This document shows, one piece after another, positions 18,069 to 28,167 of a DNA stretch of 64,000 bases. The notes beneath the pieces were generated by a model. The model ran no database searches, was not told the DNA's origin, and worked only from the letters and a program-made list of their open reading frames with translations. The stretch is taken from contig CM060732.1 in assembly GCA_030704615.1 (NCBI GenBank), positions 69,359,053 through 69,423,052 of the forward strand, read 5' to 3'. Source of the stretch: Takakia lepidozioides. Lineage: Eukaryota > Streptophyta > Takakiopsida > Takakiales > Takakiaceae. Position numbers and translations under genes: made by a program. Numbering within the stretch: the first letter of the stretch is position 1; every line of letters starts with the position of its first letter.

Positions 18069-18893
18069 TTACAATGTATGTGGTTGTAGCATCCTCCAAG
18101 GTAGCACTATCTTTCCATTCATAACAGAGCTGAGTGTGCCTTTCACGGAAGTCCTCCAAGATATAGTCGTTGGTGTGTCTTCGGAGGCTTTCAGCCCAAT
18201 GATATAAACATGTTCTTTCTTTACCTTCCATTGGGACATTGGGATCAGATCCATAAACCCTTCGAACAGCAGCCCAATTCGCTCTTGTGCATCCGCCATG
18301 AAGCCAACAAAATTTGGTTTGTTCAAGCCAGCAAGTTTTGCTTGTTCATTGATCATCTCCCAGAATAACACCTGAGCATCTGCATCCTCTGTTTTCATAT
18401 CGCAAATGGCAATGGTCATCATTCGCTTGACATATGGTTCATAGACATGACACGCAAGAGTTGTCCAATCCTTGATGCGTTTGACATGGTCAAATACTAC
18501 CCAACTTGTGCGTAGATCCCCCTCACTCATGCGACGCACAAGATCAACACCACTCCCGGGACCAGCAACAGACATCTTGAAAACATGGGGGAGATGAGAA
18601 GTATGCTGGCCTGGAAGGAGATTGCTGTGAATGAAATGGTATGTACTCAGACGCTTCAACTCCAATATGGACATGATGGAATTGACACGTGCAGATGCGA
18701 CCTTGTTTTTCACATTGGGGCTACAAACATGGGCAAACTCTTCAAGAATATCTTCCAAAGCCTCTCCCTCAAGACGTACTGTCTCTGTGCCATCAGCCAC
18801 AAGAACTCGATCAATCAAGAGCTTCTGGGCCATTGACAAGGAAATAGCTCCCGGGGTCGACCATGGCTTCATCTTAACGTGCTCTTGAATCAT
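18069..18893 (-). CDS. DDE core of the copy 1 transposase
   Basis: A 274-codon frame covers MIQEHVKMKPWSTPG to the catalytic region VVFDHVKRIKDWTTLACHVYEP, TIAICDMKTEDAD and NFVGFMADAQ. The last 45 codons are out of register. The true continuation, MEGKERTCLYHWAESL to WWLSSGACTEK and WWHYRYRMWGQ, is in another frame at 18,231-17,854 after a frameshift near 18,235. Copy 2 has the same blocks in the same order (DWTTMACHVYDP, FMADSA, RERTCLFHW, WWFSSGAASLE). Confidence 0.75.
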   Translation of the reverse strand: MIQEHVKMKPWSTPGAISLSMAQKLLIDRVLVADGTETVRLEGEALEDILEEFAHVCSPNVKNKVASARVNSIMSILELKRLSTYHFIHSNLLPGQHTSHLPHVFKMSVAGPGSGVDLVRRMSEGDLRTSWVVFDHVKRIKDWTTLACHVYEPYVKRMMTIAICDMKTEDADAQVLFWEMINEQAKLAGLNKPNFVGFMADAQERIGLLFEGFMDLIPMSQWKVKKEHVYIIGLKASEDTPTTISWRTSVKGTLSSVMNGKIVLPWRMLQPHTL

Positions 18894-19561
18894 GCTTGAT
18901 GCATTTTCCGCAGCCTCTCTATTCTCGCCCTTGGCACATGGAGGTTATGAAACCCAACGTGAACTGCAACACGTGTATATGTTGGAAGGGAACTTGTGAC
19001 ATAGTACATTCTTGCCCCACAATGCGCCTCACAGAAAGGTCTTTCTTTGCAGAAACTACACTTGAACTGGTTGAATGGAACTTGGGCTCCTGCAATGAAC
19101 ACCTTGTCTGCATTGCCTTCCCAATAGCGGTCATTCCGTTCTCCTTCTTTCTTGAAGAAGGGGCAAGTGCTGCTTTGACATATGAGCTTTCCAACACAAA
19201 GAACCTTACTACATTTCACATGATCTGGAACACCAGACATATTGTAGGTATTGGTCTTGCACCAAGGATGACCATCAAACTTGTGGTCCATGCCTTGGAG
19301 GGACTGTGAACCACGGTCCGTACGTAGTTTGACCACGGGGGGGAGTTCGTGGATCACTTTTCCATCAAAAGCTCGAGGAAGACACCGAACACGATGCACT
19401 GGAATGTGACTATAGTCCAAGTAGAAAGCTCTCCTTTTGATCCATTCCTCCGAGCAGTGGCCAAGATACTCAAAATGGACAACACACCAGAAGGAAATGC
19501 AGATGTAGCCTCCTCTGCTAGTCGTGGAGATGAAGATAAACCCCTCGCAGTTTCGCAACAA
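18890..19561 (-). CDS. zinc-finger N-terminal part of the copy 1 transposase
   Basis: The coding part begins near IPVHRVRCLPRAFDGKVI and includes DHKFDGHPWCKTNTYN, the paired cysteines CVGKLICQSSTCPF and CSFCKERPFCEAHCGARMYY. The same pattern in copy 2 reads FDGDILFELPP, NGHPWCRTKTSN, CNGHLRCENLNC and CKFCKLVPSC. The spacing suggests a zinc-binding DNA-recognition module. The frame ends with a frameshift at 18,890 into the DDE-core frame. Confidence 0.7.
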   Translation of the reverse strand: MLRNCEGFIFISTTSRGGYICISFWCVVHFEYLGHCSEEWIKRRAFYLDYSHIPVHRVRCLPRAFDGKVIHELPPVVKLRTDRGSQSLQGMDHKFDGHPWCKTNTYNMSGVPDHVKCSKVLCVGKLICQSSTCPFFKKEGERNDRYWEGNADKVFIAGAQVPFNQFKCSFCKERPFCEAHCGARMYYVTSSLPTYTRVAVHVGFHNLHVPRARIERLRKMHQA

Positions 19562-19724
19562 TCAGACGTGGTGTTGTCCAATGGAGTTTTCCGAGGCTTC
19601 ATGTCGTGAAGCAAGACCGTATGAGCAGATGAGGAAGGTTGAGATCCACAAAATACACTCTTAGAAACCTCAACACAATCCGAATTATGAGACCCCAAGC
19701 TCGCCGAATCTGCAACCTCCTCCT

Positions 19725-20063
19725 TCAATTTACAACTCCCATTTGTTGCAGCTTGATCGTTTTTCTTGCAATAGAAGTGTGTCTCTCATCATGTGACTGT
19801 GTATAGCTCGTACCTGTGACACGGTACTTGGAGAAAGTGTCTGGAAACAACTCCCATTGCTTTTGGCCGTCATTGAAAACTGGAAGCAACACTGTGGAGG
19901 CATCATCATCTCCATCATCCTCCAAAAAAACTGAACCCGGAACAAGTTTGAATCTATTGCATAACCAAGGTTCTGGGATAATGCACTTGTTTCCATTGCA
20001 AGGATAACGAACCACTTTTGCATCAGGTGGACATGAAAGCAATGCATATTTTGGTGTAGACAT
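19725..20063 (-). CDS. first coding segment of the copy 1 transposase
   Basis: The frame MSTPKYALLSCPPDAKVV to the acidic EDDGDDDAS and LLPVFNDGQKQWELFP is in the right orientation and place to be the N-terminus. Its first 60 bases lie inside the inverted repeat and recur at 37,321-37,380, where the repeat ends. Linkage to the rest of the protein is inferred from position. Confidence 0.5.
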   Translation of the reverse strand: MSTPKYALLSCPPDAKVVRYPCNGNKCIIPEPWLCNRFKLVPGSVFLEDDGDDDASTVLLPVFNDGQKQWELFPDTFSKYRVTGTSYTQSHDERHTSIARKTIKLQQMGVVN

Positions 20064-21113
20064 TTGGCAATGCCCTCAAAGTTTGAGAGAAGATGCAAAA
20101 TGAATGAAAGCGCACATCTTGCAAGACCTTATGCAAATACATTAAATGGCTCACATTACTTATGTGTATCATCAATCCAGAAGGTCCAAATTTTTTGAGG
20201 CATGTGCTCCATCCATATTATTCTCTGACAGAAACAACTAAATGGACTATCCCCTATTTTTAAGACGACGGCGCCGTTGTTGAGATCTTAGAATCCAATG
20301 TACTGCCTTCTTCTTATGAGCATATGAAACATAAATGCTCTGCATGTTTCCATTTATTTTACAACCAATCGTTGATTAATCGTCCAACTATGAACTGACA
20401 CACTAGACGGCACAATTTATTTACAATCAAATCCCATGACATGTATGTTGATTTGTTCTTTGATTACTCATGTATGAGTAATGAGTACAAGTATTTGTGG
20501 CGACAATTGACTCTAAAACCAATAAATTGATTAAGACACCCTAACAAAATATTTAGTTACTTTATCACTTACTTTATATTGTATTATGAAGGCGCCGCCA
20601 CAAAGTAACATGTCAATCGTACAACCATCTTCTGAGGATCCACGTGTAACCCATGTAGTCCAAAAGCACTAACGCCAGAGTATATAAAAAAGGTTCACAT
20701 TTCAGATTTGGCATTTTTAAGGCCTTCGCCTTCGCCCAAGCCCCCCTTTCCCCCCGCTCTCCTTGGCGGGGGCAGGTTTGAACCCGCAACCTAGTGGAAA
20801 ATACACCACAACTTTACCAACAAACCATGCTCTATTCAATGAAACAACCTCTACTTTTTTGTTAATAAACTGTTTCTATTCAGTTAAACTTGTTGCCATT
20901 ACTACATGACTAACCCGGTATCATTACTACACTAACGTAGTCTAGTATACTTGCACATTATCCCTTGCCACTCCCCAAACAAACACACACAAACTACACA
21001 AGCACTTAACACGTCTCTAGTCTCTACACCCTACTCCCGTTGCGAAGAGGAGACGGAGGCGCCGCATCTCGGCCTTATACTATACCACCCCGAGGCAACG
21101 AGCTGTTGCGGCG
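20064..21113. other. divergent intergenic region between the SWIM transposase and the methylase-like gene
   Basis: About 1 kb separates the two start codons and must hold both promoters. Two GGCGCCG sites occur (around 20,268 as GGCGCCG and 20,590 as GGCGCCGCC). A SINE-like insertion lies at 20,760-20,835. I found no clear TATA box other than TATATAAAAAA at 20,681. No coding sequence is seen. Confidence 0.55.
20760..20835 (-). repeat. tRNA-derived SINE head
   Basis: On the minus strand TGGTTTGTTGG (A box) is followed about 45 bases later by GCGGGTTCAAACC (B box), the internal RNA polymerase III promoter of a tRNA. No complete tRNA fold is apparent, and a C-rich tail follows to about 20,715. 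The right arm of the inverted repeat lacks this segment. Confidence 0.55.
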
Positions 21114-24100
21114 ATGGGGAGGAAGAAGGATTCCCGAGGGGGAGGCGTTGCTGGTGGTGGTGGTGGTAGAGGCAAGCTGCGGACGGAGAAGGTAAGCTAT
21201 AGTTTTGTTTTTTTTCATGACCTGCACTTAGGCATATATGCCATCGCATAAGCCCCACCAAGCTGCTCCTAATCTAGCACCTCCGCCGGCACAGATGCCT
21301 AAGTCACTTCAACTCTCACAAGTTTGCGAATCTCCACACATACACACAACCGTCTCCGCCGGCGGAGACAGCTCATTCCCCTTGGTTTTTTCTGATGCTT
21401 GGAAGGGCTGGGCTGCCACCTCCGCCGGCGCATACCGTTGGAGCTGGGATGCTCACATGTTTCAGGAAGTGCTCCTCTACTCCCATCCCGTTTATTTTTT
21501 TGCATGCTCATACATTGCTGATGCTCCGAGCGGGTTGGGCTGGCGTATCCGCCGGCGCATACCTGTGCAGCAGGGCTGCTCAAATGTTTCAGGAAGTTCT
21601 CCCATTTTCCATCTCCTTTGTTTTTCCGCATGCTCAAAAGTTGCTGATGCTCCGAGTGGGCTGCGCTGGCATATCCGCCGGCGCATACCCATTGAGTACA
21701 TTCTTTTTTGCTCAGTTCATAGGTTTCAGGAACCTCCTGCAAGCGTCTCCGCCGGCGGAGACACTTGGAGCTTGGTTTTTTTTGCATACTCCCTGTGTTA
21801 CGGAAGCTCCAAAGCGCCAAGGCTGCCACCTCTGTCAACGCAGACCCGTGCAGCAGGGCTGCTCACATATTTCAGGAAGTTCTCCCCCCCCCCTCCATCT
21901 CTTTTGTTTCTCCGCATTCTCATAAGTTGTTGATGCTCCGAGCGGGCTGGGCTGCCATATCCGCCGGCGCATACCCATTGAGCACAATCTTTTTTTGCTT
22001 AGCTCCTAGGTTTCAAGAACCTCATGCAAGCATCTCCGCCGGCAGAGATGCTTGGAGCTTGGTTTTTTGTTGTATATTCCTTGTGTTACGTAAGCTCCAA
22101 AGTGTCGAGGCTGCCACCTCCGTCGGCGCAGACGCTTGGGGAACCTTCCCTATTTTGGTTGATCACAGTATTCAAGTATCTCAAAGCTTCTACGTTGCCA
22201 CCTCCACAACTCCACATGCTTCCATAGGCCTAGTTTGATCTTTCAAGGTGCTCCTATATGTTTGGCTACAACCTCCCTTCCATGGTATGCGCCGGCGCAT
22301 ATGCTTGGAGCTCCTTGAGCAAAAATTTCTTCAAGGGCCTCAAATCTTGTCAAATTTTGAGTTGGTTGCACATATGTGTCATATACGCCGGCGTAGGTGG
22401 TCGGAGGTCCTCTGTCGGGATGCTCAGGCCTGTATTCTGCTCCAAGTTGTAAGCTTTGAAAGACAAGGATATTCATGGAATTAGTTGACTATCCAAATTC
22501 ATTTGTTTTCTTCATGCAACCATGACACTGAGTTGCTCTTTTTACATATTATACATTCACACATGTGCTCTTCTCATACACTGACATCTTGAACTGTTTT
22601 GGTCTATGGAATTAGGAAATTACTACTACAACTGAAGCTGTGGAGGCCGGGACGCTTGCAACCATTATTGACGACATTGATGCAGGGAATTGGGGGGCAG
22701 ATGAGTATGAAGAGGATACAACATCTAGTGATCCTCTTTCTCTAGATGCCAAACAGGCAATTATTCTGGAAAAGAAACAAGATCTGAATGTAACTTTCAG
22801 GTCCCTCCTCATTGAGGATGGAGTTATGGACATTCCATTGTGTCGCATGATTTCTATGCAGGTTGTTAGGCCCGCCCTTGCCAACGACATCCTAAAGCTT
22901 AGAGGAGACTTCTATTCTGGATACCATCCAGGAGCAGCCGTGTTCTATGTTTCTGTTGAGGGGATTGATGGATCTACTATAGATGTAGGTCCTGATATCA
23001 TCTCTACATGGGATAGTCATTGGAAAACAGTCAATGATGAGTTTGAGAAGTATCTTGAGTCCAAGCCAAAGTTGCATCATCTTCGGGGGAAGATGTTTCA
23101 TGTCTGGGATGGGAATCATAGGCTTCAAGCATGGTATCCCTATATCAATGAAGTTCATGGGGCCAACTTGTCAAGACATGTCTGTGTGACAAGTTGGGTG
23201 CTCAATGCGGACATTGAAAATCGTGGTTCCCTCAGGTCCATCATGGATGGAGTGAATGTGTGAGTTTCCTTTCTATTCTTCATTTACTTTCATGTTCAAT
23301 GTTGTCATGTTCTTGCTCAATGGATGTACATATACACATCTTCTTTCTAATGATCATATTTTATATGTGCAGGGCAACAGAGAGGGCACATGTTACATCC
23401 AAATTTGTGCACTTGGTTTGCAAGGTCAATATGATTGGCCTTACACCTGTCTCTGAATGGAAGAATGTATTGAGGAAAGAGCAATACGACGAATGCATCA
23501 AGAAAGCAGGAAAGACTTGGTATAACCTGACAGTCCATGCAATGACAGAGATTTTGTACAAGGTAACATCATGTCTTAACCAAGTTTCATTCTTTGCATC
23601 CATAGACAAGATTCACCTCTGGTTCATGTTATGAACTGTTTTGGTTCTTTTGGCAGCATGATATTGTTGAGGCCCAACGCATGGCGGGGGAAGCTTACAA
23701 ACTTGCTGAGGGGCCAAAGAGTCAAGAGGGCCTTGAAGATACAATGAGACAGGCTGGATTGAAAGCAAGGGAGCAACACAAGAGTCAGCTTGTGAAGTTG
23801 CTTCCTATTGCTGATCCAACCCTTGGAGAGGGGTTTCTCCAAGAACTTAAACTGCATTGGTCACGTGTAAAGGCAGGATCAGAGGAAATGACCCAAGAGA
23901 AAATGGTGAACATTGCTACCGCCCGGGTGGATCCTGAAGAAAAGGTGGAATGGCTACATATATGGAATGGAGACCAAACACTTCACGACCGTAATTTTTT
24001 TCCACCCGGGCCTATCAGTGGGCCAACACTTGATCCTTGGCTGAATAGAAGGACTTTTTGGTGGCAGGTACATATACAATCACTATCTTCTCAATGCAAT

Positions 24101-26734
24101 TAATTCATTTTGTTGATGACACATTAACATAGTTATTTAACTGACTGTATTTTCTGGCAGCTTCGCAAGGTTGCCTTGGCTCAGTTTGCCTTGTACACCA
24201 CTCAGCTTGGCCAATTTCATGTTGCCTTGGAGGAAGGAGAGAGTGAGAGTCTGGGAGACTACATGGATACATGGAAGATGACTCATTTCAATGAGTTGTT
24301 TCATAGAGAGTTCTCATTGCCAAAGGGGCCATTCAGAGGCAATGATTGGGAACAACAAACAGGTGGGGAGAAGGTGGTGAGACGGATTTTATTCAAGTAC
24401 CATCTTTCCATTGCATTGTACATGGATAGTGTATACACCTTGTAAGTCAAAAATGTCTATGCTTCAAGTATTTTTCTAGTACATTGGGAAATACATGTTT
24501 CTTAATGTGCTTGTTCAATTGTTGAACAGGTTGCATAAATATTTGTCTCCACAATAACTTTGAATGTGTTTGTATTTTAGGTACATGAGATTTGTGCTTG
24601 TACCGAGTGATCGACTTAAGGCTGAGCCCAAGTTTCTGATGGCCTGGAAGTTTGGTGCTCAACAAGCTTCCATGTACACACCTGCAATTGAGGAAGATTG
24701 GGGTGTGGAACACCGGGAAGGGGGGGGTTGGTATTTGGATATGCCCAAGGGTACTATCCCCTATGCAGAAATGGGACTTCATAAGGAATGTGTTCGCAGG
24801 CAGTCAGTGAGTGATGAAGGGGTCCTTGTTCTTGATCTGGAGCAAGCAGAACAGATTGCTACACAGGCCGCTGACACTGTAGCCCAAGTGGTCCCTGCCG
24901 TTGTGGGTGTACCAAAACGCAAATCACGAAAAAGAAAAGGTGCGGATGTCAATGCAGGTGTGGCTTCTATTGCTGGTCCTATTGGTAGTTCTTCACATCC
25001 TTCAAATCAGTTGGTTGTAGTGCCTGCACCTGCTACTCGAGGAAACAAGCCAAAGGCAGGCGAACATCCTTACAGTGCAGTGTCATTTTCTGGTGGTGCA
25101 CCTAGCATGTATCGCATGAAGATCATGCCTACTCATTTCATTGATATGGTGGAGGTCCTCAAGTACATCTCCTGATGCGACCTTGAAAGAGCTCATGGAG
25201 TTCTTAAAAAATGTGAGTTTCCCCCAACAAACAAACTTGAATGTAAGGAATTCTTCAATGTTTTTATATCCTCATCTCCGGCTATTGACTCCTACATTTT
25301 CTGTATGTTGTTTGCAGTTGCCAGGAACTTGGTCTAGTGTTGTGGATGGAAAAAGCGTGCTTGTGGCTGTGGACATGATCATCGTGGACTGCCCGACAGA
25401 AATGCCTGTACAGGGCTGTTTGGATGGTGTACAGGTTCCTCCCTGGAATGCTTTTGATAAACGGTATTGGGAGTATGCATTCTCCATTGCTAATGACCTG
25501 TTGGATGACAATGGATGCGTGGTGTTCTTGCAGGGCTCCGATGATTCCTTTGCATTGGAGCTCTTTTCTTACTCCAGGGGCAGCTCTATTTCCGTATTAT
25601 CAAGGAAATATACTTGCATCAATACCACCCCTCTACACACTCAGACAGGAAAGGTAAAAATCATCCCTCTTCAATATCTCATTGTTTGATGTTTCATCTT
25701 CCTACTCTCATACATATTATTAAACCATCCGGGTGCACTGTTTTTGTGGAAATGGCACGTCTAACAGACCATGTTCTTCCACGCCCATGTCCTCACCAAG
25801 CAAGGAGGACTATTCAAACTGCGTGAGTCTGGCAAAGTTGTGGACCCCCTTGCAGACCCTGTTGAGTTGGATGCCAAATACAACCACATTCCAGATGTTG
25901 CACTACCCATGTAAACTCCTCAACAAGCCTGGAGGGGTGCGCGAGACCGTAGTCCCGCCTTCATGCAAGTGTTGTTGGAGACATGCTCACCTCCTGGTTC
26001 CCGCATTTTGGATCTCACAGCTGGCACATGTTTGCATTGGTCTCCATTTTGTAATTAAAATCTTCTGAGCTAATTCATGATCATTAACTGTTATCCGATA
26101 TAATATCATCATTGCATGTTTTTTTCCTACAGGTTCTACATTTATTGCTGCCCGCGAGTCTGGACGTCACGTATTTGGTCTTGAGGGGGACCAGACGTTG
26201 TATGCAGCACGTCTCTCTGCACTTCAAAATACTCAACCCGTTTTGGTTTCATCTGTGGAACTCCAACCATTCAACGTCCTGTGAGTTTGTTGGAACCCCC
26301 CGCTCCTAAGGTGGCGCGCAAGCTTGGTCTTCATCTTGGCAGTACTTCCTAGTGAGTATGTCTCGCCTCCATTCCCTTTGTTGCAATCTCTATATTATTT
26401 GCAAAGCAAACCATTCCCATTTGATTTGTTAACATAAGTATACATGTATGTGTGATGCAGTGATGGGATTGTGCGGACCATCTACGATAGTCTACCCCAA
26501 AGTCCTCTTTCATCGTTTTATCTACCTTCGTATGCCGAGTCCCAAGCTTTGCATTCAATACATCAACAACGTGATGTAGGTCTTTCCAATGATGTGTTGT
26601 TTGACCGAAGAGCAGCTATTGTTGGACAATCCGTGGATAGGTTGCGTAGAGTTGAGGCTTTCATGGATGTGTATGCCTCTGAATCACAGGCTTATGACAC
26701 GGATGATGAAGTATCAGCTGATGATGTTATGTAG
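21114..26734 (+). CDS. methylase-like gene of the two-gene module, copy A (10 exons, about 1,109 codons)
   Basis: Exons by GT/AG borders and frame: 21,114-21,191; 22,616-23,259; 23,373-23,562; 23,657-24,067; 24,161-24,441; 24,581-25,212; 25,318-25,653; 25,768-26,029; 26,133-26,351; 26,461-26,734. The protein starts MGRKKDSRGGG, has an N-terminal domain with MDIPLCRMISMQVVRP and HVWDGNHRLQAWYPY, a helical middle (LPIADPTLGEGFL, WLHIWNGDQT), a basic nuclear-type patch KRKSRKRKG near residue 630, and a C-terminal methylase-like domain. Lesions: an extra C near 25,150, TAA at 25,912-25,914, loss of a donor G near 26,029 and a 1-base deletion near 26,262, so this copy is probably dead. Copies B (33,058-36,690) and C (54,765-58,165) share the architecture. 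The N-terminal and middle parts match nothing I recognise. Confidence 0.75.
21280..22400. repeat. about 12 GCCGGC-core palindromes in intron 1 of the copy A methylase-like gene
   Basis: Short palindromes such as TCTCCGCCGGCGGAGA (21,350 and 21,747), ATGCGCCGGCGCAT (22,280) and ACGCCGGCGT (22,384), with imperfect forms CTCCGCCGGCGCATA, recur at about 21,280, 21,350, 21,420, 21,547, 21,675, 21,747, 21,831, 21,958, 22,033, 22,115, 22,280 and 22,384. Spacing is 60-165 bases. Between them are AT-richer stretches with repeated TTTCAGGAAGT and GCTCACAT phrases. All lie within intron 1 (21,192-22,615). Confidence 0.93.
25318..26351 (+). CDS. methylase-like domain exons (N4/N6 DNA methylase type, permuted)
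   Basis: Exon 7 carries VAVDMIIVDCPTEMP, where DNA amino-methylases have D/S-PP-Y/F, then YWEYAFSIANDLLDDNGCVVF as in the helix and strand after the catalytic loop. Exon 8 reads AWRGARDRSPAFMQ and ends SRILDLTAGT. Exon 9 completes it with GSTFIAARESGRHVFGLEGD, the FxGxG SAM-binding loop and its acidic ribose contact. Catalytic motif before SAM motif is the permuted order of beta-class N4/N6 methylases. DCPT in place of DPPY departs from the catalytic consensus, so activity is uncertain. The intron between exons 8 and 9 splits the Gly-rich loop. Confidence 0.65.
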
Positions 26735-27099
26735 GTAATTAGAAATTACATATACAGTACATTGTCCTCATTGTCAGTCCGAATTTTTGGTTATTTTTAT
26801 GATACATGTATTTCTCTCTAGCGTAAGGTAAAACAAATGGGGCAAATGACATGGTGTTGAAATCAGATTTCATGTTATCTTCCTGTCATTTGATTTATCT
26901 ATGTAATAGTTTGTACATAGATCTCTACTGCATTTCATAGATCCCTTTACCTGAATGCAAGTTCGACATGCACTTCAGCACTATCAAATTTCATCATTAG
27001 TAAGATCAACCCTTATGAGTATTGTGGCATCTTATGTACACACAGGGTGACTATCTTTATCTCATTAGTGTTTCATTTCATTAGTGTTTCAAGTCTGAA

Positions 27100-27175
27100 T
27101 GGGTAGTGTAGTGGTATGAACTAGGCTTGATACCCGATAGGTTGTGGGTTCTATCTCTGATGGACATTATGTTTT
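27100..27175 (+). repeat. tRNA-like SINE head
   Basis: GGTAGTGTAGTGGTATGA resembles an A box, and GGTTGTGGGTTCTATCTC about 40 bases later resembles a degenerate B box. It lies just beyond the end of the inverted-repeat arm. Confidence 0.4.
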
Positions 27176-27242
27176 TGTAAAATAAAAATGTTTCAGAAGA
27201 TAGATATATAGATACTGCAAAACCTATGTAACAAGATTAAAT

Positions 27243-27310
27243 GGGTGGTGGTTTGGTAAGGATTATGTTTTTTAAGTTATGAGATTGCGGGTTCGATTAC
27301 CAATCAATAG
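27243..27310 (+). repeat. second tRNA-like SINE head
   Basis: GGTGGTGGTTTGGTAAGG (A box) and GCGGGTTCGATTACC (B box) are spaced as in a tRNA and followed by a T-rich tract. A full cloverleaf was not evident, so I do not call it a tRNA gene. Confidence 0.45.
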
Positions 27311-28075
27311 TCTTTTTTGTAAAATTGAATTCCCTTGCGGGCCATCGCCATTTACTACCCAAATGCGCAGGCGGACCATCTCCATCACATTGTCAAGCTC
27401 CCTAGCATTCCCTTAGCATTGCTCCATTCTGAACTTCAAACTAGACTCCCACCATTGGAAGAGCCCGTACCTTCACCATTTGTATCTAACAAGGAGCCGT
27501 GCCTCGTCACTTTTTAATTTTTTGACCTTTTTTCTCATGTTGGAAAGCCATAAAAGCAACATGTTCCTCTCCCATTCCTACACTCACCCATGTGGAATAA
27601 TAATACAATGAATATGGAATATTCTATATAGAATATTCTTATTCCATCCTTTGATATTTTGACTATGGACCCTAAGATTAGATGAATCACAATTGTTTTT
27701 TTTTTTTTTGGGTACCCTTATTTAAGTGTTGTGCATATAAAATTGTTCCTATGCATATCTAAAATTTGTATGCACGCATACATTCCTCCATATGCATGCA
27801 TTTGTGTGCGCATATAGTATAGGCTACCTCTCCAAAGCCACACCACGAGAAACAAAGAAACATGTCTAAGTTTAAGATGCCGAACAAACTTGTGCACAGG
27901 GCTGCCCCTCTCGTCAAGCTCATTAAAATTTGTATTAACTTCCATCTTCAAGCTTTGGAGAAGCTCCACCACCCAAACCCATAATTAGGACAGCACTCTG
28001 ATTTCCATCCACTGTCAGCAGAATCAGTCAAAAATCACCCCTTCAATCAAGTGCAATTGTGGGCTCACTTCCCAC
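27311..28075. other. intergenic, nothing recognised
   Basis: The stretch is AT-rich, with a GAATATTC-type inverted repeat at 27,615-27,645 and a T run near 27,690. No supported coding sequence is seen on either strand. Confidence 0.5.
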
Positions 28076-28167
28076 CTATGCCGGGTAGACCCCACTATCA
28101 GGAAATGGTGGATGGTCTGAGTAGATACACAGATCAATGAATGAAGCGAGACACTTGCATCTTGCAC

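Larger units (their letters stand above)
16529..20063 (-). pseudogene. MULE-like DDE transposase with SWIM zinc finger, copy 1 (gene level)
   Basis: Read from 20,063 down, the pieces give one protein: an N-terminal segment starting MSTPKYALLSCPPD; a Cys/His zinc region (HPWCKTNTYN, CVGKLICQSSTC, CSFCKERPFCEAHCGA) like the WRKY-GCM1 zinc fingers of Mutator-type transposases; a DDE-type core (VVFDHVKR, DWTTLACHVYEP, GFMADAQ, ERTCLYHWAESL with the C-x2-H of MULEs); and a C-terminal SWIM finger (CDCPDF, then PCKHMYF). Frameshifts near 18,890 and 18,235 and stops between 17,854 and 17,209 make it a pseudogene. A diverged homologue lies at 59,420-62,752. It is transcribed away from the methylase-like gene at 21,114, about 1 kb apart. 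MULE is the best superfamily guess; KDZ-type elements, which also carry SWIM-like fingers, are not excluded. Confidence 0.75.
20004..27066. repeat. left arm of a large inverted repeat
   Basis: This 7.06-kb segment is repeated in reverse complement at 32,725-37,380 with few differences. The outer border is in the first coding segment of the SWIM transposase (ATAACGAACCAC). The inner border is CTTTATCTCATT at 27,066. The right arm lacks about 2.4 kb (20,697-23,102 here); subtracting that gives 4,657 bp, against 4,656 bp observed. The arms are 5.66 kb apart. Confidence 0.93.
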
